A DNA stretch of 64,000 bases, from NCBI GenBank assembly GCA_009363875.1, contig CM018695.1, forward strand, positions 70,361,313 to 70,425,312, given 5' to 3'. The notes beneath the pieces were generated by a model, which saw nothing but the letters and a program-made list of their open reading frames with translations, ran no database searches and had not been told where the DNA came from. This DNA is from Mikania micrantha. Taxonomy: Eukaryota > Streptophyta > Magnoliopsida > Asterales > Asteraceae. This document shows positions 55,348-64,000 of this stretch, piece after piece. Position numbers and translations under genes: made by a program. Every line of letters begins with the position of its first letter. Position 1 is the first letter of the stretch.

Positions 55348-56796
55348 GATAAGGATAATGACACTTTGAATGATCTCCTTACCATCAAGTTGTAGGATAT
55401 ATAAGGTATAAAGTATATTATGTTATATGCTAAAGTATAAATGTGTAATATAATTTTATTTTCTTTTTATATGTGCGCTTTTTTTCCCAGGCTAGTGCTT
55501 TTTTTGCGCCTATCGCCTAGGACCTGGGCGAGACCATTGCTCCTTAAGTGCACCTAACGCCTTTGACAACTATGCTAAAGTTCAGTGGTCATAATTCAAT
55601 CTTGTGAATACATAACTTATGGGATCACTACCCATTATTAATTAATAAGGCCTTTATCTAGTTTGTGAAAATATCATGTTTCCCCAACTTGTAGAACAAG
55701 GTATCCAGTCATGGTTCGAACCTGCCGCTCAAATAGAATAATAATAGTCTCTTGAACTCTATCACTAGTTTATCGTGAGAAGTATATACCAAAATTTTCC
55801 TTTTAATGAGGATAATTTTGTAAAAATGAGCCCATCAATGGGGCTTGTCCCTTCAAACATGGCCTTTTTTAACTTGAATAATATATTTATTCATAGCTAG
55901 TGTTGTCAATGTTGGTATTCTATTTGTTAGATATTAGTCATCCCTAGTAAATATAATGAAGTAGCTGTTAAATAATATTTCATAAGATATTCAACAGATC
56001 TGATGAGTCTTAGAACATCATATTGCTCAATTATCCTGACAATTTAGCTCGATCATCCTGACATATCTCTCTCTATTTGATGGCAAAGTTTAGCGGTGAG
56101 ACCCATGAATGAAGTCCTTTTCAATTTGTGTTAAGTTTGTTATGTTGTAAGCAGGATTTTGATGAGTCTTAGAACATCATATTGCTCGATTATCCTGACA
56201 ATTTAGCTCGATCATCCTGACATATCTCTCTCTATTTGATGGCAAAGTTTAGCGGTGAGACCCATGAATGAAGTCCTTTTCAATTTGATGGCAAAGTTTA
56301 GCATCAAATATATTATTGATAATTCTTACTCGTTTGTATCTATTATATTCTCATAGTGTTTAGGTTATCCATATTGAGACGCATTGTTTTGAGGTGTTAC
56401 ACACCTGTTCTATGTTATGATGCTATCTATTTCAATCAAAAAATACAATAATTGTTCATCAAAACGAGCTCATTTGTCTTGCTTTGGGTCAAAATTGTAA
56501 CAAAGTTTTTGAGATTCTTTGTCATTATTTCAACATAATTAGAGATTACTTCAAGTCATGGGTTTGACAGTAATTTGACTCAATTCTTATATGTTTGTTT
56601 TACATATCACCCTCCTACAGACCTTATATTTGACCAAAATGTGAGACCATGAGGTGCTTTTTTGATCAACTTGCATGCCTTGTGACCCAGTCGCTTTTCT
56701 TTAAACCTAGCGTGAATTAAGATCATATTTGACTAGGTAATATTTCCTTTTCTAGGAATTTCTTCCAATGGCAACAAATGTGAAATATTTCCCCTT
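55348..56796. other. Anonymous spacer with a 130 bp duplication
   Basis: No gene. 56001-56131 and 56160-56290 are near-identical direct copies (TGATGAGTCTTAGAACATCA at the start). 55485-55575 contains GCGCCTATCGCCTAGGACCT and related palindromic GC words typical of decayed MITE termini. Confidence 0.55.
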
Positions 56797-56812
56797 AAAG
56801 ACAAGGTAGCAA

Positions 56813-57026
56813 CCAAAGGGCTTCTAGCCTAGCGGTATTGCAATGAAGGAGAGAAGCTGCACCTCATTAAGCTCAGTGGTTCAAATCCGAGCAGGGGAGA
56901 AGGTTTACGGATTTATCTGGTTCCTGCTTATTTGGTGGGTAGAGGGGTGACGACTGGGCTGGCCCTTGGATGTGTGCCTGTTTGGGCTTAAATCAGTCGT
57001 TCAGCTTGAAGCCGTTCAAAAAAAAA
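56813..57026 (+). mobile_element. tRNA-derived SINE, about 214 bp
   Basis: It is flanked by a 16 bp target duplication AAAGACAAGGTAGCAA (56797-56812 and 57027-57042). The head carries pol III promoter boxes: A box TAGCCTAGCGG (56825-56835) and B box GGTTCAAATCC (56878-56888). It ends in an A run. Box type, length, A tail and long duplication are diagnostic of a SINE moved by LINE machinery. The 148-residue ORF running from 56970 out of the SINE is incidental. Confidence 0.92.
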
Positions 57027-57042
57027 AAAGACAAGGTAGCAA

Positions 57043-57854
57043 GCCAAGATTTTTTTTCCCTAATTACATGTCTAGATTGTACACCAATGGTTAAAAAGAA
57101 TGCCGCCACCATAACCACTGGCACTGGCCACCACAACCACAACAATCAGACACCTCTATTGTCCCTTGGCCAACCACCGGCTATTTCACTCTTTGTTTCT
57201 CGATTATTTTGCAGGTTTCAGCTAAAGCAACGTTGGTGGCAACCACTAGATAACACAGAAACCAGTCTCCTACAGGTTAACAATATTGCAAGTCTCCTAA
57301 TTTCTCGATTTTGTGTCAGAACTTTTTTGGCCAACACCACTACCCAGTGGCGGAGCTTGACTAAGATCCCAGGGGGGCGAAAATTTTTTTTTCCTCGGGG
57401 GTGGGGGGTGAAATAAAGGTTTTTAAAAAATTTTACACTACGTATCGGGAAATACACTACTGTACGAAAAAAACAGGGGGGGCTCTGAACTAAGTCTCGC
57501 CCCTGCCGAGAGGCAAACAGACGGTTGTCTGTCGCTAGAAACACACCCACGCACCACACATGTCCCCACATGTGGGCAGTTTTGTTCCACCCATTGCCAC
57601 ATGCAGCAGCAAGCTGCCGGAATTTTATTCTTTTTGCTACTCTTGCAAGTTTTTCTGCAAAGCACTATAAGTATCCCAGAACTTGAATATCACAAGCCTG
57701 TTATTATTTTTCACGCTATATTTAGTGTTTACTTGTGGTTTATTATATTGTTGTCTCTTAAATATACTAATCTTTCTTTTACAAGTCGTTTGGGTGCTAG
57801 CTTTGTTTATTGTTCAACTTGGTGGTTAATTTTTGTAATCATATATAGGGGGAA
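57043..57854. other. Spacer with truncated hAT-like MITE end
   Basis: At 57345 a CAGTGGCGGAGCTTG terminal motif, followed by GC-rich and G-run sequence, marks the left end of a common plant hAT MITE. No matching right end or 8 bp duplication was found. ORFs at 57218-57665 (minus) and 57601-57873 (plus) overlap each other and show no domain. Confidence 0.5.
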
Positions 57855-58270
57855 GTCAAAAATGCTATCTTGAGATTGTATCCGTGGACGAAGGTGAAGT
57901 AAATTTGTTAGACTTAGTATCTTTTAAAGACATGATTAGTGATAGGGAAACACCCTACAAGTGTCCGAAATAGGCAAGTCAAAAATGCTACCTTGAGGTT
58001 GTATCCGTGGACGAAGGTGAAGTAAATTTGTTAAACTTAGTATCTTTTTAAAGTCATGATTAATGATGGGGCAACACCCTACAAGTGTCCGAATTAGAGA
58101 AGCCAAAAATGCTACCTTGAGGTTGTATATGTGGACGAAGGTGAAGTAAATTTGTTAGTCTTAGTATCTTTTTAAAGACATGATTAGTGATGGGGCAACA
58201 CCCTACAAGTAGCACTAGACATGATTAGTATCTTTTTAAAGACATGATTATTGACTGGGTAACACCCAAC
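57855..58270 (+). repeat. Tandem repeat, about 123 bp x 3.5
   Basis: Units start at 57855, 57978 and 58102 with GTCAAAAATGCTACCTTGAG or close variants and contain GTGGACGAAGGTGAAGTAAA and AACACCCTACAAGTGTCCGA. A truncated fourth unit follows from about 58205. Confidence 0.9.
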
Positions 58271-59640
58271 AAAGACAAAAGGACATCTGCGAAGGAACAT
58301 ATATGTCGCAGCTCAATGGAAGCAATCGACCAAGCTTTCCGTTGATCAAGTAGGGCAAGCACCTGTGACAAGTTTTGGGAACTTGAAAGGGCTGCCTCAT
58401 TTAGATTTGAGCAAACCGACAGGGAAGCCGCGGCTCAGAGGAACAAGGGGAGCAACCTTTGAGAACCAACACTTAGTTTATTTTGAAAACGCTCACGAAA
58501 GGATCTAACTTGACAAACAGACAAAGAAACCGCTTACCTCATGTCTCAGAAGATGAAGACAAATAAAGGGTCAGAAGACAAATATCAACTATTAAGACAA
58601 ACCTTATTAAAATAAAGAAACCTTTTAAACACAAAAAGGAAAGAAGCCAAAACCAAGAGAAATGTACAAGACGACAATTAACAAACTACTCGAAAAGGAA
58701 GAAAGGCCATCTGAGGCTTTAGATACAATTCACTATAAATACCACCCAATATAACCAAGAGCGGGGACAGCCAAAAAGCACACAACACATTCAACACACG
58801 CGTCTTCATTCGACTCTGGGATTGGCACTAACCTGCACTGCTAAAATGCTCTTATACCCTTTGTGTTAAGTCTGCTAAAAGGCTCTAATACGCTTCGTTT
58901 TAAGTCTTCCAAAAGACTCTAATACGCTTAGTGTTAATCTTGTAGCCACATTTAGTAACAGGTGTCAAACGTGAACGTTAAATAAAGGTTAAGGGATTTT
59001 TAGGAAAGCGTATAGATTCAATCTTTATTGGGCCCAATATCCTAGCTTGGTCATCATTTAGGTGGTCGGTAGTTGTACGTGTAGGGTATTATTCATTTGC
59101 AAGTTTACTTTTAGTCCTGTGTGTGTTTTTAGTTCTAGTGTGATCTAGTTAGATGCCTAGCTGCTTCTAGTCGTAGGTATGCTTTAAGGCTTAGGTGAAT
59201 GTTTAGTAATAGTGTTTCTTTAGTCTTTTGATACTTTGTTACTATAGCCTCGGATGATTTTGTGGGCCCTCGTGTTTCTTTTATCCTTTGTTGGTAGGAG
59301 AATTTTGTTAGGTTATGTCTAACAGGGGTGATATAGGCATGATAGCCTTTGCCACGACCCGAAACGCCATCTGTCATTATGCCTCTGATGCGACTGAGAC
59401 GTGATACATCCTAAGCGAATATAGTACTCATTGGTTTGAGAAGGCTCTTTTAAAAAAAACTTATTAAAAACACTTGCATTACCCTTCATATTTTCACGAA
59501 TAATATCTTAATATTACATATACTCTTATGATACATATTATGTTATAATTCTCGTCGTTTTTACCATTTATTATATTTTTATTTATTGGGATGATGTTGG
59601 CATAAGCCATCCAAATACTCAACAAAGTCCTTTTGAAAAG
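58271..59640. other. Anonymous spacer, possibly an LTR remnant
   Basis: No gene recognised. CACTATAAATACCACC near 58730 is TATA-like. 58839-58938 holds three 34 bp units (CTAAAAGGCTCTAATACGCT). The 80-residue minus ORF at 59135-59377 begins with SGRGKG but shows no further resemblance to a known protein. Confidence 0.4.
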
Positions 59641-59710
59641 TCAACGTGAGACTAGTCTAATTGGTAGAGGTATTGTCTCTTAGAAAATTTGGTAGAGGTA
59701 TTGCCTCTTA

Positions 59711-59951
59711 AAATTCTTTCTTTATAACATCAATAATATCCTAATTCTACTCCCAAATATTCCCCCTTGGTTGGTAGAGGTATTGTCTCTTAGAAAATTT
59801 GGTAGAGGTATTGGTAGAGGTATTGTCTCTTAGAAAATTTGGTAGAGGTATTGCCTCTTAAAAATGAGATCTTAGGTTGAAACAAATCCAACCAAGGGGG
59901 AATATTTGGGAGTAGAATTAGGATATTATTGATGTTATAAAGAAAGAATTT
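59711..59951. repeat. Perfect 64 bp inverted repeat with repeated loop
   Basis: Arms 59711-59774 and 59888-59951 are exact reverse complements (AAATTCTTTCTTTATAACAT at the left outer end). The loop and left flank contain at least five TTGGTAGAGGTATTG(T/C)CTCTTA units. This could be a SINE-like unit duplicated in inverse orientation, or a foldback element. Confidence 0.85.
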
Positions 59952-60264
59952 TTTTTTTTAAAGTTAGGGTAATGTCATCATTTTGTAATTTTCTATTAAG
60001 TTTTTATGATATATTTTTTTGTTTGCTGAACTGCATAAATGAAACCAAATTGGTATTTGGGTGGCCTGAAATTATGTTTCAAACTTCAGGTGATGGTAAT
60101 GTTACATTTTCATTACTTTAGCAACTTATGTATATAGGACTATCTTTTTGTATTTTTTTATTGTTAAAAAATATGTATGAATAAAAATAATGTGTTTGTG
60201 ATGTTTATGGTGTATAGCTAATTGGGGCGTTGTATGAATGTTAGTGCCTGTTAGTTATCTGTAT

Positions 60265-60700
60265 ATATGCCTGGCAAAATGGATGGGCGGATCGGGTTGG
60301 GTAACGAGTCGGAACGGGTTGGGTAACGAGTCGGAACGGGTTCGAGTCAGGATGGGTGCGGGTCAGAACGGGTTTTAAGTAAAATCATCTCTGGTCTAAA
60401 TGGATTGTTCTTAAAAAACATTAATTTAGTTTAACTTAAGATGTGTTATAAGTAAACAAACAGTCTATTTGGATAATTTTTAATGATTTTCTCATCAAAT
60501 ATGTTATTATTTATTCTTAAATGTTTGAATCCAATGCATTTACATAGTTTTTTGTTTACCCATCTTGACCCGCATTGTGTTTAAGTGCTACCCATCTCAA
60601 CCCATTCAATAATATGATATTACTCATTTCAACCCATTATACTACAATTGTTTACCCAAACCAACACATTTTCTTTGATATGGGTAAAAATTGCCACCTA
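60265..60700 (+). mobile_element. Probable hAT-like MITE with GGGTTGGG words, copy 1
   Basis: The left end TGGCAAAATGG and right end GGGTAAAAATTGCCACC are roughly inverted. Subterminal GGGTTGGGTAACGAGTCGGA words are tandemly repeated at 60292-60340. No clean duplication. The 71-residue ORF at 60575-60790 crosses its right end and is not credible. Confidence 0.5.
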
Positions 60701-60914
60701 TATCTGTATAGAATCATGATGAGTAAATCCCTAGTCTTTCCTAAACGTTGTGCAGAGCTCTTTGATGCGGTATTTACTGCAGATGATTAAATTAACGGGT
60801 TGTTTTCTGAAAAGAAACTTCAGCTTCAAAACATTATTGTTCATCTCATGCCGAATTCATAGACCTACAAAAAAGGGTAAGATTTTAAAAAATAGGGATG
60901 CTTGGATGTAGTTG

Positions 60915-61330
60915 TAGGCAGATTGGGTTGAAAATGCCTAACAAAATAGATGGGTTAGGTTGGGTGACAGGGGAAAAAACGTGTGTGGATTAGGATGTGT
61001 TTTAAGCAAAATTAGTTTAAGCCTAAATGAATTTTTTTTAAAAAAACAATAATTTAGTTCAAGTTAATATGAATTGTGATGAAATAATAGTTTATTAATA
61101 ATTTTTAATGATTTTTTCTTAAAATATATTGGTGGTCATTTCTTATCCGCTTAAATTTGTTATATTCACATAGTTTAAGTTACCCATCCTAATCTTGTGT
61201 TAATGTGTTACTTATCTCAGCTTGTTCTATGTTATAATATTACATATTTCCACCTAAAATACAATAACTGTGTACCTAACTCAACCAATTTATCTTAGTA
61301 TGAGTCAAAACTGTCAGGTTTAAGGTTGAA
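60915..61330 (+). mobile_element. Probable hAT-like MITE, older copy 2
   Basis: Same internal order as copy 1: GATGGGTTAGGTTGGGT words, an AATTTAGTTCAAGTTAA block, ATAATTTTTAATGATTTT, then ACCCATCC-rich sequence. More diverged; ends not resolved. Confidence 0.45.
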
Positions 61331-61446
61331 GTTTGGGCAACATAACTTAAGTTGAGGGTGCCCTATTTTAACTTTTAAACCATTTTCAACAATTGCACAA
61401 CCCGCCTGTTTTGTCACTGTTAGGCTTAATGCCCCAAAATATAATA

Positions 61447-62072
61447 GGGTTAGGCTAAATGTACCCTTATGTGACTTGTCATACCCCCCTTCAAAATATT
61501 AAATATAAATTTATTAAAATTAACCTTTCAACTTTATAATACAATCAAAGTGCATCGAATATTATTTCCACCTTAATTTTTACTAAACGTAGCCTCTTCT
61601 TACTTGTCATACTTCCTCTCCAAAATATAAAATATAAATTTGTCAAAATCAACCATTCAACTTTTTCTAAAACAATCCAAATGCATCAAACGCTATTTTC
61701 ACCTTCAATTCTATTAAACGCACTTTTACAAACATAGGGTTTTCATTCCTCTAATGAAAACGAGTGTGAAGGTGTTTGAAACACCCATCTTAGCTAACTA
61801 ATTCGTGTTCGTTGCTAGATGAACCGGGCGATAGAACAATTTGGTCAAAGGTGGGTATCTATGGATCTATGGTTGATTAAGGGTAGAGTATGGTGGGGAA
61901 GAAGATAAAGTTTGGAACATTAGGAAGAAGAATCCCTCTCATTTTTGTTTAAAGGCTTATTGATCTTTTTAGTTAACCAAAAACATAAGGTTTACTTGTA
62001 TATATTTAAAAAGCTTAAGAAGGGTACAACAAGTAAAAAAAGTACAAAGGGGGGGTATATTTAGCACAACCC
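61447..62072. mobile_element. Mutator-type MITE, 626 bp
   Basis: The 9 bp duplication AATATAATA lies at 61438-61446 and 62073-62081. The ends GGGTTAGGCTAAATGTACCC and (reversed) GGGTTGTGCTAAATATACCC are inverted repeats with 3 mismatches in 20. No transposase. Confidence 0.88.
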
Positions 62073-62081
62073 AATATAATA

Positions 62082-63001
62082 ATCCGTTATGTTTATAGTT
62101 TTGTAACAAGCGTTTATATTGCGTAGCTTTGATAAATTCAACCGGCTATAACCCAACTCTTTAAGAGAAATCATGACAAGAATTTTTGTTTTCAGTATGT
62201 AAAATCAGATATTCTAAAAGTTACATGTACACAAAAACACAAAACAAGCGTTGACACATCTTAAACCAGGTTGTCATGTGGTCGCTACCAGCTCAAAGTA
62301 CTTCCAAAATATTGGTGCTAAAAATGTTAATAATATAAAAGTTAGAGGTGTTAACTGAAGTAAAATGAAACATGATGTAAAAGCTTCAAACAAGGACAAC
62401 ACAAACGACAATCAGTCTTTGCATTCATATGTATGTTGTATGAATGTGATTTCGTCAACCGATTCTTGCCGACATACAAGATCGAGTGGATTGTCACATA
62501 TGATTCACGCAGAATCGTAACGGGATATATGTCGTTCACTATAAAATTGATGTATTATCAAATGAATGATCAAGCTAAATTATTAAACCTTGAAATTAAC
62601 TGTTTAATCACAAAATCTAACTCTTAGACAAACACACAAATTACTCAAATAAAAGAGTAAATTTTGGTTATAACCTCTGTGATTTAAGTGTTTTGACTAT
62701 TTCAATACAAAATATAATATTTTATTAATTCAGCTTCTGTGAATTAAACAATTAACGGTTATGGACTGTAATCATAACTATTCTAACGGAATCACAAGAT
62801 AGGGTTTGGGGCCAAAACCGTTAGAATGGTTATGGTTAGAGTCAAAATTGTTAGTTGTTTAAATCATATGGACTATATTGAAAGAAAATTATATTTTAGA
62901 TTAAAGAATTTATTCCTAGTAAGATATCCACACTTGTTACAGTAAAAAGCAGACCTACCAAAATAAATCCATGCTAGCTTTGGGTCATTTTGGGTAGCCA
63001 T
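62082..63001. other. AT-rich spacer
   Basis: No convincing gene. Two opposing ORFs of about 62 residues (62351-62627) overlap and show no recognisable domain. Confidence 0.45.
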
Positions 63002-63009
63002 CATGACTA

Positions 63010-63669
63010 TAGGAATGACAATTGGTCGGGTTCGGGTAGGGTATTGTTAATCTCAGTCTCATATCCGATTATAAAAATTTATCCTATACCTGGCTCATTA
63101 CCCATCGGGTATCGCGCATACCCGCGGGTATCGGGCATACCCAATAGTTTATTAAAAATATTTTTTGTGATTTTCTGAGTAAAGTTGTATGGTATTAATT
63201 TTATATAATGTTATTGTTTAATTATAAAAATAAATTAGAATCATATAATATCAACACCATAAAATATAAACAAAATAAATTTAAATATTATGACGTATAA
63301 CTTTCAAAAGATGCTAATATAAACTGTTAATTTAATATTCAAACTGAAATTACATATTCAAAACAACATGATTAGTTTTTAAATAATAAAGTTTATACTT
63401 GCTTTCAAATATAAAATAATAAGATAAAAGTTATAATTTGTTTTGATCTTTCATTAAAAGACTTATGTTTTAAATTAGATAATTAAAAATATTAACAAAA
63501 TATTACGGGTACTATTTCGGGTAAGTGGGCCGGGTATTCCTTAATCCCGTACCCGAACCCAAAAAAATAAATTTTTTGATCCCATACCCTAATATTCGGG
63601 CCAATGCTCGGCCTTAAAGTTTCGGGCTTCGGGTTTTCTCACAGGATATGAGTTTTTCTGCCATCCCTA
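63010..63669. mobile_element. hAT-type MITE, 660 bp
   Basis: Terminal repeats are TAGGAATGACA and TGCCATCCCTA (inverted, 2 mismatches in 11). The flanking 8-mers CATGACTA (63002-63009) and CATGACTG (63670-63677) match at 7 of 8. Subterminal sequence is full of CGGGTA and TACCCG words. No coding capacity. Confidence 0.82.
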
Positions 63670-63677
63670 CATGACTG

Positions 63678-64000
63678 TTTGGGTTATTTGGGCATCAAAC
63701 AAAATTAATCGATGGGTTAAATTTATGCTGAATGGATTGTAGATAAAGTTCTATGGGTTAGAATGGGCCAAGGAAAATTAACGCGGGTCAGCATGGGTGT
63801 CCTCACTAATCATTATTTCACCTTAAAATCTTGAAATGCAATGGCAATTTGCCGATTTTGGTTTTTTGGTTTTTCGTTAGCCATTCCAACAGCTTCAAAG
63901 TTCATTCATTTGATTATGGTTTCTCTTCATCAAGCTCTCATCTCGTACACGACATTCCTAATTTTCTTTGTCTGGATACCTCAAAATTCTTTATTTTTTA
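63678..64000. other. Window end, anonymous
   Basis: No gene seen. AATGGGCCAAGG and GCGGGTCAGCATGGGTG words suggest another decayed hAT-like fragment at 63700-63810. Confidence 0.4.

Noticed and set aside
56970..57416. 148-residue ORF
   Set aside because: It starts inside the SINE, runs through its A tail and into a MITE end; no domain.
59135..59377. Minus-strand ORF with SGRGKG, reminiscent of a histone H4 start
   Set aside because: Similarity ends after six residues; no core histone motifs follow.

Overview
This is a plant nuclear intergenic window, AT-rich and almost entirely built of transposable elements. The elements are plant types: a chromodomain Ty3/gypsy retrotransposon, Ty1/copia elements, small non-autonomous Helitrons, hAT- and Mutator-type MITEs and a tRNA-derived SINE. 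Two intact small secreted cysteine-rich (defensin-like) genes are the only convincing host genes. The long, roughly 2.7-4.5 kb LTRs and the Tekay/Del-type pol fit a large eudicot genome; Asteraceae is my guess from general resemblance, not proven by the sequence.

Layout. 1-8891: a young Ty3/gypsy (Tekay/Del-like) element cut by the window start. It has the end of its 5' LTR, a tRNA-Met primer site, an extra coiled-coil ORF before gag, gag-pol with a candidate 78 bp intron and one frameshift, integrase with chromodomain, and a complete 2966 bp 3' LTR. 8892-9663: a repeat rich in short palindromes. 9664-12324: a solo LTR on the minus strand. 12365-13363: a foldback element and a small minus-strand Helitron. 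13364-16215: anonymous sequence with one doubtful 115-residue ORF. 16216-24746: a nested stack. A 244 bp hAT MITE (8 bp target duplication) is split by a solo LTR (duplication AAAAC). That LTR is split by a second solo LTR (duplication TTTTA) and carries a 276 bp Mutator-type MITE (9 bp duplication).

24747-31416: AT-rich DNA holding two tandem defensin-like genes on the minus strand (26954-27286 and 29805-30374), each with a phase-1 intron just after the signal peptide. 31417-33324: a cluster of small Helitrons in both orientations. 33530-37839: a 1.2 kb segment duplicated in direct orientation, with a 533 bp foldback MULE between the copies. 37840-45330: a degenerate tandem array with about 13 copies of an exon-like module of about 85 bp. 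45330-50600: fragments of two Ty1/copia families, two of them forming an inverted pair with a shared breakpoint. 50697-55347: a full-length but disabled Ty1/copia element with 193 bp LTRs. 55348-64000: spacer with a SINE, tandem repeats, inverted repeats and further MITEs.

The most interesting observations are these. Four unrelated-looking LTRs share one promoter, splice-donor and splice-acceptor layout. The Ty3/gypsy element has branch-site and acceptor signals just before both ORF1 and gag, suggesting expression by alternative splicing. The two defensin-like genes are easy to miss with ORF-length cutoffs. The dated insertion nest and the exon-like tandem array also deserve follow-up. Nothing here was checked by database search; element and domain names come from motifs visible in the sequence.
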